Assembly (NCBI GenBank): GCA_965215845.1
Contig: CBDCEL010000004.1
Location: 186,001-250,000, forward strand
From: Aurantibacter_A sp965215845
GTDB lineage: Bacteria > Bacteroidota > Bacteroidia > Flavobacteriales > Flavobacteriaceae
DNA: 64,000 nt
Reading direction: 5' to 3'
The notes under the pieces were generated by a model. That model was not told the DNA's origin and did not search any database. It saw nothing but the letters and a program-made list of their open reading frames with translations. Shown here in pieces: positions 24,833 to 33,946 of the stretch. Each line of letters opens with the position of its first letter. The stretch's first letter is position 1. The position numbers and the translations under genes were made by a program.

Positions 24833-27238
24833 ATGCATAGACATATTAATAAGGTAGCTGTAATCGGATCCGGAATTATGGGAAGTGGCATTGCCTGCCA
24901 TTTTGCGAATATCGGTGTTGAGGTACTACTACTCGATATTGTTCCCCGAGAACTTAATGAGAAAGAAAAGGCAAAAGGACTGACGTTGGATGATAAAGTC
25001 GTTCGTAATCGGTTGGTCAACGATTCTTTGGCAGCGGCCTTAAAATCAAAACCTTCGCCTATTTATCATCAAAAATTCGCGAGCCGAATTACGACCGGAA
25101 ATTTAGAAGACGACATTTCGAAAGTCGCCAATGTCGACTGGATCATCGAAGTAGTTGTTGAAAGATTGGATATTAAGAAGCAGGTTTTCGAAAATCTTGA
25201 AAAGCATCGAACTGATGGAACTTTGATAACTTCAAACACTTCGGGTATTCCCATAAAGTTCATGAGCGACGGGCGAAGTGATGATTTTCAAAAACATTTT
25301 TGCGGAACACACTTTTTTAATCCCGCACGATATTTAAAACTGTTCGAGATAATTCCAGGACCGAAAACTTCCCCCGAGGTGCTGGAATTCTTGAATGGTT
25401 ATGGTGAACAATTCTTGGGAAAAACATCGGTGGTCGCCAAAGATACTCCCGCATTCATAGGTAATCGAATCGGCATATTCAGTATTCAAAGTCTTTTCCA
25501 CGCGGTCAAAGATTTGGGAATGACAGTCGAAGAGGTCGATAAATTGACCGGGCCGGTCATTGGCCGTCCGAAGTCGGCAACATTTAGAACGGTCGATGTG
25601 GTCGGGTTGGACACCTTGGTTCATGTAGCGAACGGAATTTCAGAGAATTGCAAAGACGACGAGCGTCATGAACTTTTCTCTTTGCCCGATTTTATTTCAA
25701 CCATGGTAGAGAACAAATGGTTGGGTAGCAAAACGGGCCAAGGTTTCTACAAAAAGGTAAAGGATGATAAAGGCAAGAGCGAGATTTTGACCTTGGATTT
25801 GGACACGATGGACTATCGTGCAAAAAAACGGGCCAAGTTCGCGACCTTGGAATTGACCAAGGCAATCGACAAAGTAATCGACCGGTTTTCCGTTCTGGCC
25901 AATGGAAAAGACAAAGCGGGCGAGTTCTATCGAAAAAGCTTCGGCCAGTTGTTTGCATATGTCTCACATCGTATTCCAGAAATCACTGATGAGCTTTACA
26001 AAATCGACGATGCCATGAAAGCCGGTTTTGGCTGGGAGCATGGCCCTTTTCAGATTTGGGATGCCATCGGGTTGGAAAAAGGATTGGAATTAATAAAAGA
26101 TGAGGGGCAAGAAGCGGCCCCGTGGGTAAGCGAAATGAAAGATGCCGGAATCGATTCATTCTATACGGTCAAAGAAGGTGCAACCTATTTCTATGACATT
26201 CCGGAAAAGTCCATGGAAAAGGTCCCCGGTCAGGACGCCTTTATCATTTTAGACAATATTCGAAAGTCGAACGAAGTATTCAAAAATAGTGGTGTTGTCA
26301 TTGAGGATTTGGGAGACGGTATTTTGAATGTCGAATTCCAATCCAAAATGAACACCATTGGTGGCGATGTGATTGCAGGCTTGAACAAAGCAATCGACCT
26401 GGCCGAAAAAGACTTTCAGGGCTTGGTCGTAGGAAACCAAGCCGCCAACTTCTCGGTTGGCGCCAATATCGGAATGATCTTTATGATGGCGGTCGAGCAA
26501 GAATACGACGAATTGAATATGGCCATCAAAGCATTCCAAGACACCGTGATGCGTATGCGGTATTCTTCGATTCCGACCATATCTGCTCCTCATGGTATGT
26601 GTTTGGGCGGTGGATGTGAGCTTTCGATGCACGCAGATAAGGTGGTCGCCGCGGCCGAAACGTATATAGGCCTAGTAGAGTTTGGTGTGGGAGTGATTCC
26701 AGGAGGAGGCGGGTCAAAAGAATTCGCGCTGCGCGCACAGGATACGTTCAGAAAAGGGGATGTAGAACTCAATGTTCTTCAAGAGTATTTCTTGACCATA
26801 GGCATGGCAAAGGTATCTACATCAGCATACGAGGCCTACGATTTGGGAATATTGCAACACGGCAAAGATATTGTGGTGGTCAACAAAGACCGCCAAATCG
26901 CTACGGCAAAGGCGCATGCAAAATTGATGGCAGAGGCGGGTTACACCAGACCTCCCAAACGAAAAGACATTAAAGTGCTTGGAAAGCAAGCCCTTGGCAT
27001 GTTCTTGGTGGGCACCGATGCAATGGAAGCTAGCCATTACATCAGTGAACATGACAAAAAAATAGCGAATAAGTTGGCATATGTGATGGCCGGCGGTGAC
27101 CTCTCAGAACCCACTAGAGTAAGCGAACAATATTTGTTGGATATCGAGCGTGAGGCATTCTTATCGCTTTGTACCGAAAAGAAAACTTTGGAACGGATTC
27201 AGCATATGCTCAAAACCGGCAAACCCCTTAGAAATTAA
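24833..27238 (+). CDS. fadN: 3-hydroxyacyl-CoA dehydrogenase/enoyl-CoA hydratase (FadN type)
   Basis: An 801-residue bifunctional beta-oxidation enzyme: it hydrates trans-2-enoyl-CoA and oxidises 3-hydroxyacyl-CoA with NAD. The start is ATG 24833 (MHRHINKVAVIGSGIMGSGI); in-frame codons further upstream overlap marR. The NAD-binding fold is at the N-terminus, and SNTSGIPI and HFFNPARYLKLFEII mark the dehydrogenase. The hydratase is C-terminal, about residues 500-680, with APHGMCLGGGCELSMHADKV and GVIPGGGGSKEF. This order is the reverse of proteobacterial FadB and matches Bacillus FadN. It is 13 nt after marR and 4 nt before fadA. Confidence 0.93.
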   Translation: MHRHINKVAVIGSGIMGSGIACHFANIGVEVLLLDIVPRELNEKEKAKGLTLDDKVVRNRLVNDSLAAALKSKPSPIYHQKFASRITTGNLEDDISKVANVDWIIEVVVERLDIKKQVFENLEKHRTDGTLITSNTSGIPIKFMSDGRSDDFQKHFCGTHFFNPARYLKLFEIIPGPKTSPEVLEFLNGYGEQFLGKTSVVAKDTPAFIGNRIGIFSIQSLFHAVKDLGMTVEEVDKLTGPVIGRPKSATFRTVDVVGLDTLVHVANGISENCKDDERHELFSLPDFISTMVENKWLGSKTGQGFYKKVKDDKGKSEILTLDLDTMDYRAKKRAKFATLELTKAIDKVIDRFSVLANGKDKAGEFYRKSFGQLFAYVSHRIPEITDELYKIDDAMKAGFGWEHGPFQIWDAIGLEKGLELIKDEGQEAAPWVSEMKDAGIDSFYTVKEGATYFYDIPEKSMEKVPGQDAFIILDNIRKSNEVFKNSGVVIEDLGDGILNVEFQSKMNTIGGDVIAGLNKAIDLAEKDFQGLVVGNQAANFSVGANIGMIFMMAVEQEYDELNMAIKAFQDTVMRMRYSSIPTISAPHGMCLGGGCELSMHADKVVAAAETYIGLVEFGVGVIPGGGGSKEFALRAQDTFRKGDVELNVLQEYFLTIGMAKVSTSAYEAYDLGILQHGKDIVVVNKDRQIATAKAHAKLMAEAGYTRPPKRKDIKVLGKQALGMFLVGTDAMEASHYISEHDKKIANKLAYVMAGGDLSEPTRVSEQYLLDIEREAFLSLCTEKKTLERIQHMLKTGKPLRN

Positions 27239-27242
27239 AAAA

Positions 27243-28433
27243 ATGAGAACTGCATATATAGTAAAAGGATACAGAACCGCGGTCGGAAAAGCACCTAGAG
27301 GAGTTTTCCGATTTAAGCGTACCGATGAATTGGCCGCCGAGACCATCGAGCATATGATGAAGGAATTGCCAAATTTTGACAAGAAAAGAATTGATGATGT
27401 CATTGTGGGCAATGCAATGCCCGAAGGATCACAGGGTCTCAATATGGCTCGCCTTATCTCCCTGATGGGTTTGGATATCGTTGATGTTCCCGGGGTAACC
27501 GTCAACCGGTTTTGCTCCTCCGGAATAGAAACGATCGGAATCGCGACAGCAAAAATACAGGCGGGAATGGCCGATTGTATCATTGCCGGTGGTGCTGAGA
27601 GTATGAGTTCCGTTCCCATGACGGGTTACAAGACCGAATTGAACTACGATTTGGTCAACGAAGGCCATGAAGATTATTATTGGGGGATGGGCAACACCGC
27701 GGAAGCCGTTGCCAATGAATTCAATGTGTCAAGGGAAGACCAAGACGAGTTCGCCTATAACTCACATATGAAAGCCCTTAAGGCTCAGGCAGAAGATCGT
27801 TTTCAAGATCAGATTGTTCCTATTGAAGTAGAGCAGACGTATCTCGATGGAAGTGGAAAAAAAACCATCAAAAATTATACGGTCACCAAAGACGAAGGTC
27901 CAAGAAAAGGAACCTCGGTAGAAGTGCTGAACAAACTCCGCCCTGTGTTCGCGGCCAATGGAAGCGTCACGGCCGGTAACTCTTCTCAAATGAGCGACGG
28001 AGCTGCCTTCGTAATGGTCATGAGCGAAGAAATGGTGAAAGAATTAAATCTTGAACCCATTGCAAGATTGGTCAATTATGCCGCAGCCGGAGTACCTCCG
28101 CGCATTATGGGTATTGGCCCCGTAGCCGCGGTTCCCAAAGCATTAAAACAAGCCGGGTTGAAGCAGGATGACGTTGAATTGATCGAGCTGAATGAAGCCT
28201 TTGCCTCACAATCCTTAGCCGTGATCCGTGAGCTGAAATTGAATGATGAAATCGTCAATGTGAATGGTGGTGCGATAGCACTGGGGCATCCGCTGGGTTG
28301 TACCGGCGCCAAACTTTCCGTGCAGCTTTTCGATGAAATGCGCAAAAGAGATATGCAAGGAAAATACGGAATGGTCACCATGTGCGTTGGTACAGGACAG
28401 GGTGCCGCCGGCATCTATGAGTTTCTTTCTTAA
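27243..28433 (+). CDS. fadA: Acetyl-CoA C-acyltransferase (3-ketoacyl-CoA thiolase)
   Basis: A 396-residue thiolase that cleaves 3-ketoacyl-CoA in the last step of beta-oxidation. The start is ATG 27243 (MRTAYIVKGYRTAVGKAPRG), 4 nt after fadN. The nucleophile Cys lies in VTVNRFCSSGIETIG (about residue 90), the catalytic His in GGAIALGHPLGCTGAKLSV, and the second catalytic Cys in MCVGTGQGAAGIYE. Length and motifs are typical of degradative thiolases. The multifunctional partner upstream and the dehydrogenase downstream complete the cycle. After its stop comes a purine-rich stretch and an unrelated four-helix-bundle gene that interrupts the operon. Confidence 0.95.
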   Translation: MRTAYIVKGYRTAVGKAPRGVFRFKRTDELAAETIEHMMKELPNFDKKRIDDVIVGNAMPEGSQGLNMARLISLMGLDIVDVPGVTVNRFCSSGIETIGIATAKIQAGMADCIIAGGAESMSSVPMTGYKTELNYDLVNEGHEDYYWGMGNTAEAVANEFNVSREDQDEFAYNSHMKALKAQAEDRFQDQIVPIEVEQTYLDGSGKKTIKNYTVTKDEGPRKGTSVEVLNKLRPVFAANGSVTAGNSSQMSDGAAFVMVMSEEMVKELNLEPIARLVNYAAAGVPPRIMGIGPVAAVPKALKQAGLKQDDVELIELNEAFASQSLAVIRELKLNDEIVNVNGGAIALGHPLGCTGAKLSVQLFDEMRKRDMQGKYGMVTMCVGTGQGAAGIYEFLS

Positions 28434-28475
28434 AAAGAACATAGAGAAGAGAATTGAGAAAAAGGACTATTAGGA

Positions 28476-28832
28476 ATGGGTCTAAGGCATAATTACAAGA
28501 AATTGAAAATTTGGCAATTGGGTCTTGAAATCGCTAATGATATATCCGATGTTCTAATGAGTTTTCCAAAATACGAAAGATATGATTTAAGTTCTCAAAT
28601 CGGCAGGTGTTCCGTTTCAATGCCTAGCAACATAGCCGAAGGATCCGGAAGAACGGATAAAAGTTTCAAAAATTTCATCGATTATTCCTTAGGTTCTTCA
28701 TTCGAATTGGGAACTCAACTTTTGGTAGCACATCACAGAAAATATATTGACGATAAAACATTAAAAAAATTAGAGGACAAAATAGCAGAGTGGCAACGTA
28801 TGACCATGGGCTTTCAAAACGGACTGGATTAA
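28476..28832 (+). CDS. Four-helix-bundle protein (23S rRNA intervening-sequence family)
   Basis: A 118-residue protein of the family first found in intervening sequences of 23S rRNA genes. The signature is LKIWQLGLEIANDISDVLMS, RYDLSSQIGRCSVSMPSNIA and EGSGRTDKSFKNFIDYSLGS, all predicted helices. The function is unknown; members are scattered and patchily distributed. It lies between fadA and fadE, which are adjacent in comparable operons, and has a purine-rich stretch with GAGAA blocks before it and a CTCTATTCT tandem repeat after it. It therefore looks like a late insertion that did not break transcription. Confidence 0.9.
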   Translation: MGLRHNYKKLKIWQLGLEIANDISDVLMSFPKYERYDLSSQIGRCSVSMPSNIAEGSGRTDKSFKNFIDYSLGSSFELGTQLLVAHHRKYIDDKTLKKLEDKIAEWQRMTMGFQNGLD

Positions 28833-28843
28833 GTAGTCTCTTT

Positions 28844-28885
28844 TCTCTATTCTATTTTCTCTATTCTATTTTCTCTATTCTAAAC
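28844..28885 (+). repeat. 14-bp pyrimidine tandem repeat, three copies
   Basis: The unit TCTCTATTCTATTT occurs twice exactly (28844-28857, 28858-28871) and a third time with a changed end (28872-28885). It fills the gap between the four-helix-bundle stop and the fadE start, and is roughly complementary to the GAGAAGAGAA-type sequence on the other side (28441-28466). Confidence 0.8.
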
Positions 28886-28894
28886 AATTTAAAT

Positions 28895-30706
28895 ATGAGT
28901 AACGAAACAACACAGAAAGACATACTTCGAGGAGGCCAATTTTTGGTAAAGGAAACCAAGTGCGATGATGTTTTCACTTTGGAAGATTTGTCGGAGGAAC
29001 AAAAAATGATGCGCGACAGTACCAAAGAATTTGTAGACCGTGAACTTTGGGCGCATTGGGAAAAATTTGAGAGCAAAGACTACGCTTACACCGAGGAGTG
29101 CATGCGCAAGGCAGGTGAACTCGGATTGTTGAGCGTTGCCGTGCCAGAGGCCTATGGCGGAATGGGCATGGGGTTTGTTTCCACCATGTTGGTCTGCGAT
29201 TATATTTCAGGTGCCACAGGCTCTTTCAGCACGGCCTTTGGGGCCCATACCGGAATCGGTACTATGCCCATCACCTTATACGGAACCGAGGAACAAAAGC
29301 AGAAATATGTTCCCAAATTGGCCTCAGGGGAATGGTTTGGCGCCTATTGTCTGACAGAGCCAGGTGCGGGATCCGATGCAAACTCTGGCAAGACCAAGGC
29401 GGTATTGTCCGACGATGGAAAATATTACAGCATCTCGGGTCAAAAAATGTGGATTTCCAATGCCGGATTTTGTAGTCTTTTTATCGTATTCGCACGAATC
29501 GAAGATGACAAAAATATCACAGGTTTCATTGTTGAAAATGACCCTGAGAATGGAATTTCACTTGGGGATGAGGAAAAGAAACTGGGCATCCACTCCTCCT
29601 CTACCCGTCAAGTTTTTTTTAGCGACACCAAAGTTTCCATTGAAAATATGTTGTCAGAACGTGGCAACGGATTCAAGATTGCCATGAATGCCCTAAACAT
29701 AGGTCGAATCAAATTGGCCGCTGCCTGCTTGGAGGCACAAAGAAGGGTTATCGGCGAAGCGGTTAAATACGCCAACGAAAGAATACAGTTCAAAACCCCA
29801 ATTATGAATTTCGGGGCGATCAAAGCGAAAATAGCCGATATGGCCACGAGCACTTACGCCGGGGATTCTGCCTGTTACAGGGCCGCAAAGAATATCGAAG
29901 ACCGAATCGCGATTCGAGTGGCCGAAGGAAATTCACATCAAGAAGCCGAATTGAAAGGTGTCGAAGAGTATGCGATCGAGTGTTCCATTTTGAAGGTCGC
30001 CGTCTCGGAAGATGTTCAAAACACTACGGACGAAGGTGTTCAAATTTTCGGCGGAATGGGCTTTAGTGCCGAAGCTCCCATGGAAAAGGCATGGCGAGAT
30101 GCGCGGATCGCAAGGATATATGAAGGCACCAACGAAATCAACAGAATGCTTTCTGTTGGCATGCTTATCAAAAAAGCAATGAAAGGCCATGTGGATCTGT
30201 TGGGACCTGCAACCGCGGTAGGCGAAGAGTTAATGGGAATTCCATCTTTCGATGCCCCTGACTTTTCAGAACTGTTCGCAGAGGAGAAAGACTTGGTGGC
30301 GAGGTTGAAAAAAGTCTTCTTGATGGTGGCTGGCAGGGCTGTACAGAAGTTTGGCCAAGAACTGGAAAAGCACCAACAATTGATGTTGGCTGCCGCAGAT
30401 ATTCTTATCGAAATTTATATGTCAGAAAGCACCATTCTTCGAACGGAGAAAAATGCAAAACGTTTTGGAGAGGATGCGCAAGCAGCTCAAATCGCAATGG
30501 CAAGATTATACTTGTACAATGCGACCGAAACCATAATTAAAAAAGGAAAAGAAGCAATCATTTCATTTGCGGAAGGCGACGAACAACGCATGATGCTGAT
30601 GGGATTGAAGCGTTTCACAAAATATACGAATAACCCGAACGTAGCGGCCTTGCGCACCCAAATTGCCGACAAGGTAGCCGCGGACAACGGTTACACCTTT
30701 GACTAA
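28895..30706 (+). CDS. fadE: Acyl-CoA dehydrogenase (FadE type, about 600 aa)
   Basis: A 603-residue FAD enzyme for the first oxidation of acyl-CoA. The start is ATG 28895 (MSNETTQKDILRGGQFLVKE); upstream in-frame codons cover the pyrimidine repeat and are not coding. The acyl-CoA dehydrogenase core runs to about residue 430: YCLTEPGAGSDANSGKTKA binds substrate and flavin, and the catalytic Glu lies in IYEGTNEINRM. About 150 additional C-terminal residues are helical, as in Bacillus FadE (about 594 residues). It is the last gene of the operon and is followed by a strong terminator. Confidence 0.94.
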   Translation: MSNETTQKDILRGGQFLVKETKCDDVFTLEDLSEEQKMMRDSTKEFVDRELWAHWEKFESKDYAYTEECMRKAGELGLLSVAVPEAYGGMGMGFVSTMLVCDYISGATGSFSTAFGAHTGIGTMPITLYGTEEQKQKYVPKLASGEWFGAYCLTEPGAGSDANSGKTKAVLSDDGKYYSISGQKMWISNAGFCSLFIVFARIEDDKNITGFIVENDPENGISLGDEEKKLGIHSSSTRQVFFSDTKVSIENMLSERGNGFKIAMNALNIGRIKLAAACLEAQRRVIGEAVKYANERIQFKTPIMNFGAIKAKIADMATSTYAGDSACYRAAKNIEDRIAIRVAEGNSHQEAELKGVEEYAIECSILKVAVSEDVQNTTDEGVQIFGGMGFSAEAPMEKAWRDARIARIYEGTNEINRMLSVGMLIKKAMKGHVDLLGPATAVGEELMGIPSFDAPDFSELFAEEKDLVARLKKVFLMVAGRAVQKFGQELEKHQQLMLAAADILIEIYMSESTILRTEKNAKRFGEDAQAAQIAMARLYLYNATETIIKKGKEAIISFAEGDEQRMMLMGLKRFTKYTNNPNVAALRTQIADKVAADNGYTFD

Positions 30707-30740
30707 TTCAGATTATCACTTTCTTGAGACAGAAAGGAGA

Positions 30741-30770
30741 ACCGTCCGCCTATCGCGGACGGTTTTTTTT
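30741..30770 (+). terminator. Rho-independent terminator of the beta-oxidation operon
   Basis: ACCGTCCGC, loop CTATC, GCGGACGGT, then eight T. The same 30 nt occur at 32340-32369 after the subtilase gene. Confidence 0.93.
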
Positions 30771-30911
30771 GTAGGAAATACATTTATCGGATCGCCAGTG
30801 ATGGAATGTTAATAATTTCTTTCCATTTCTTCATATATTTTTTAACAAAACGACCCATTTCTGTTGTATTTTTAGTATTTTCCGGACGTTAACTAAAAAA
30901 TCAAAACACAT

Positions 30912-32315
30912 ATGAAAAACTTTATTACAAACCCCCACAATCATTATTTATCCATTTTATTCGCAGCACTCTTTCTGTTCTCATGTTCCAACGAAAATGA
31001 TATTCCGCAGGAAGAGGAATTAAATGCGGTTTATGCCAAATCGACGGCAAAAAAGGATTATATGGTGATCATGAAAAATGAAAGTATCCCCAACGGCTTC
31101 CAAGCAGAAATGGAAAATATGGGAGCCACAGTAAAATCTGTCATACCTCAAATCGGTGTGGCCGTTGTATCTTCGAACAAAGGTACCAGTGACGCCATAG
31201 CGCAAAGAAGCGATGTTCGTTCAGTGGTACAAGATTTGAGCATTCGATGGATCGAACCCAATAATTTCCATCCGGCGGCCAATCCTTTGAGCATTGGAAG
31301 CGACGAACCCTTCTTTGATCTAATGTGGGGTATGGATGCCATTGATGCACCTGAAGCTTGGAATACCGGCGAAACGGGTGAAGGTGTGCGCGTAGCTGTT
31401 TTAGATTCCGGGGTCGACGGGACCCATCCAGATTTAGCACCTAATATGAACGCAGGGCTAAGCAAATCTTTTATCGACGGTGAAGATTGGCAAGTACAAC
31501 CTGGCTTTTACTTCAATCATGGAACGCATGTCGCAGGTACTATTGCGGCCGCTGACAATGAATTGGGAGTGATAGGTGTTGCTCCAAATGCTGAAATCGT
31601 TGCCGTAAAAGTACTCTCTGAATTTACGGGTTCAGGACCTTTTAGTAGCATTAATGCCGGAATCGTTCATGCAGCCGATGTCAATGCCGATGTTATCAAT
31701 ATGAGTTTGGGCGCCACCCTTTTCAAAAATGGAAAATTTGTTCAAGAAGATGGATCAGTGTTTAAATACACCGGTAAGGTAATTGCCGAAATTGTTCATG
31801 CGCAACAAAGAGCGATCAACTATGCATACAGAAAGGGATCCACCATTGTTGTTGCCGCAGGGAATGACGGACAAAATGCCGATGGCGATGGTTCAAGAGT
31901 AATTCTTCCAGCCAGTTTGAACAATGTAATTTCCGTATCGGCCACGGCACCTTTTAGCTGGGCAGAAAACCCTGATACCGATTTGGATGTTCCATCCCAC
32001 TTTACGGATCATGGAAGAAGCCTTGTTACCGTTTCGGCACCAGGGGGCGATTTTGATAGCCCAATAGCACTATGGTATTACGATATGGTACTTAGCACCA
32101 TTCCGGGAGGATGGAGCTGGAGCGCAGGAACCAGTATGGCTTCACCACATGTGGCAGGAATTGCCGCCCTGATCATCGGGAAGAATGGTGGAGATATGCA
32201 TCCGCACAATGTGACCAAACAAATTACCAAGACCGCCGATAAAGTCGATGGCAATGGAACCAGTGTTTTCCATGGCAAGGGTAGGGTCAACGCCTATAGG
32301 GCAGTTACCGAATAA
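30912..32315 (+). CDS. S8 family serine peptidase (subtilase), lipoprotein
   Basis: A 467-residue exported subtilisin-like protease. The signal peptide ends in a lipobox-like ALFLFSC (Cys near residue 25), so it is probably lipid-anchored. Residues about 45-110 (KKDYMVIMKNESIPNGFQAE onward) look like an inhibitor I9 prodomain. The catalytic triad is complete: Asp in VAVLDSGVDGTHPDL, His in NHGTHVAGTIAA and Ser in AGTSMASPHVAGIAAL. No C-terminal sorting domain of the type IX system is present. The gene stands alone between two identical terminators. Confidence 0.94.
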   Translation: MKNFITNPHNHYLSILFAALFLFSCSNENDIPQEEELNAVYAKSTAKKDYMVIMKNESIPNGFQAEMENMGATVKSVIPQIGVAVVSSNKGTSDAIAQRSDVRSVVQDLSIRWIEPNNFHPAANPLSIGSDEPFFDLMWGMDAIDAPEAWNTGETGEGVRVAVLDSGVDGTHPDLAPNMNAGLSKSFIDGEDWQVQPGFYFNHGTHVAGTIAAADNELGVIGVAPNAEIVAVKVLSEFTGSGPFSSINAGIVHAADVNADVINMSLGATLFKNGKFVQEDGSVFKYTGKVIAEIVHAQQRAINYAYRKGSTIVVAAGNDGQNADGDGSRVILPASLNNVISVSATAPFSWAENPDTDLDVPSHFTDHGRSLVTVSAPGGDFDSPIALWYYDMVLSTIPGGWSWSAGTSMASPHVAGIAALIIGKNGGDMHPHNVTKQITKTADKVDGNGTSVFHGKGRVNAYRAVTE

Positions 32316-32339
32316 ATATCGGAAAAAACGAGTCATGAG

Positions 32340-32369
32340 ACCGTCCGCCTATCGCGGACGGTTTTTTTT
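32340..32369 (+). terminator. Rho-independent terminator of the subtilase gene
   Basis: The same 9-bp stem, CTATC loop and T tract as at 30741-30770, identical over 30 nt, 24 nt after the subtilase stop. Confidence 0.93.
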
Positions 32370-32455
32370 ATATCCATTTGTCCAACCCCCATTCGTACGA
32401 ATCGAAGGCTTTGGCCACAGTTGTTCCAAAGATAAATACCGACTACATTTACCGC

Positions 32456-33886
32456 ATGAAAAAAGACCTCCTTCAAGCTGCATACTCCCCTGAAGACTTT
32501 CAAAATCGGGGCCGCCGATTGATCGGAGAGCTAGCACGCCATTTGGATGACAAACTAAATGAAAAATCAAATAATGCAATCCATTGGAAAGAACCGGAGG
32601 AGGAGCTAAAATTCTGGAAAGATTACCTTCAAAACGGCGGGGAAGAAGCGCTGTTCACTGAAATAGTCAAACGCACTACCTATGTTCATCATCCCAAATA
32701 TATTGGACATCAGGTGGCACCGACCGCTCCCATAACGGCCTTGACGGCAATGATAAGTGCTTTGTTGAATAACGGAATGGCCGTCTATGAAATGGGCATG
32801 TCGCCTTCCGCTATCGAAAGAGTCGTTATTGATTGGCTTTGCCAAAAGATAGGATGGAATTCCGAAGCTCGGGGATTTTTGACTTCCGGTGGCACATTGG
32901 CAAATTTGACAGCTCTTTTGAGCGCCCGCAAGGCGGTTCTTGAGCATGATGTCTGGAATGAGGGCCATACCGAAAAACTTGGAATAATGGTTTCCGAGGA
33001 GGCCCACTACTGTGTTGATCGTGCAGCTAAAATAATGGGCTTGGGTGAAAAGGGAATTATAAAGATCCCGACTACCAAGAGTTTTGAAATGGATGTTTCC
33101 CTTTTGGAAGAAAAGTTTAAAGAGGCTTCCAAGGTGGGAATCAAAATTTTCGCGATAATCGGCAGTGCTCCATCAACGGCCACGGGCGTATATGACAATC
33201 TGGATGCCATTGCCAATTTTGCCAGAGCACACCAACTATGGTTTCATGTTGATGGTGCCCACGGTGGTGCATCTATTTTTTCCCCAAAGTACCGCTCCAC
33301 GGTCAAAGGGATCGAAAAAGCCGATTCAGTGGTCATCGACGGACACAAAATGATGATGATGCCTGCAACCACCACCGCCTTGGTCTTTAAAGATGGAATA
33401 AATGCTTCGGCCACCTTTAGTCAAAAAGCCGATTATCTTTTGGTACAATCCGATCATGAAGATTGGTACAACTCAGGAAAGAAAACATTTGAATGCACCA
33501 AGAACATGATGAGCATTCATTGGTTTGTTATGTTAAAAATCTACGGAGAGGAGGTTTTTGACCAAAATGTCACCACACTTTACGATTTGGGCCATAGATT
33601 CGGGGAAATCATAGAAAAGGATCCTTCTTTTAAGTTGGTCGTCAAACCGGTATCCAATATAGTCTGCTTTAGATACGCCGTTGAATCTTTAAGTGCCAGG
33701 GAACTAAATTCAGTTAATAAGAAAATACGGCAACAATTATTGGAAGATGGTGAATTCTATATTGTTCAAACAACTATTCAAGGCCTGCACTATCTGCGTT
33801 GCACGATAATGAATCCGTTTACGACCGAAGCCCATTTTCAAGAGTTACTCGAAAAAATCAAACACTTGGCTTCCAATCTTAAATAG
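32456..33886 (+). CDS. PLP-dependent group II decarboxylase
   Basis: A 476-residue pyridoxal-phosphate enzyme of the glutamate/aromatic-amino-acid/diaminobutyrate decarboxylase group. The start is ATG 32456 (MKKDLLQAAYSPEDFQNRGR). The cofactor region has GFLTSGGTLANLTALLSAR, the aspartate that holds the PLP ring nitrogen in WFHVDGAHGG, and the Schiff-base Lys in SVVIDGHKMMMMP. HHPKYIGHQVAP near residue 75 is shared with diaminobutyrate and aspartate 1-decarboxylases. The substrate cannot be fixed; a dicarboxylic or diamino acid is more likely than an aromatic one. It starts 86 nt past the subtilase terminator. Confidence 0.88.
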   Translation: MKKDLLQAAYSPEDFQNRGRRLIGELARHLDDKLNEKSNNAIHWKEPEEELKFWKDYLQNGGEEALFTEIVKRTTYVHHPKYIGHQVAPTAPITALTAMISALLNNGMAVYEMGMSPSAIERVVIDWLCQKIGWNSEARGFLTSGGTLANLTALLSARKAVLEHDVWNEGHTEKLGIMVSEEAHYCVDRAAKIMGLGEKGIIKIPTTKSFEMDVSLLEEKFKEASKVGIKIFAIIGSAPSTATGVYDNLDAIANFARAHQLWFHVDGAHGGASIFSPKYRSTVKGIEKADSVVIDGHKMMMMPATTTALVFKDGINASATFSQKADYLLVQSDHEDWYNSGKKTFECTKNMMSIHWFVMLKIYGEEVFDQNVTTLYDLGHRFGEIIEKDPSFKLVVKPVSNIVCFRYAVESLSARELNSVNKKIRQQLLEDGEFYIVQTTIQGLHYLRCTIMNPFTTEAHFQELLEKIKHLASNLK

Positions 33887-33946
33887 GGCGGCCCACTTTT
33901 ATTGAAATTTCGGTACATTTAAGAATTGTCATCCAATCTTTGAAAA

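Noticed and set aside
28844..28885. Short tandem repeats as a CRISPR array
   Set aside because: The units are contiguous 14-mers with no spacers and no cas genes nearby.
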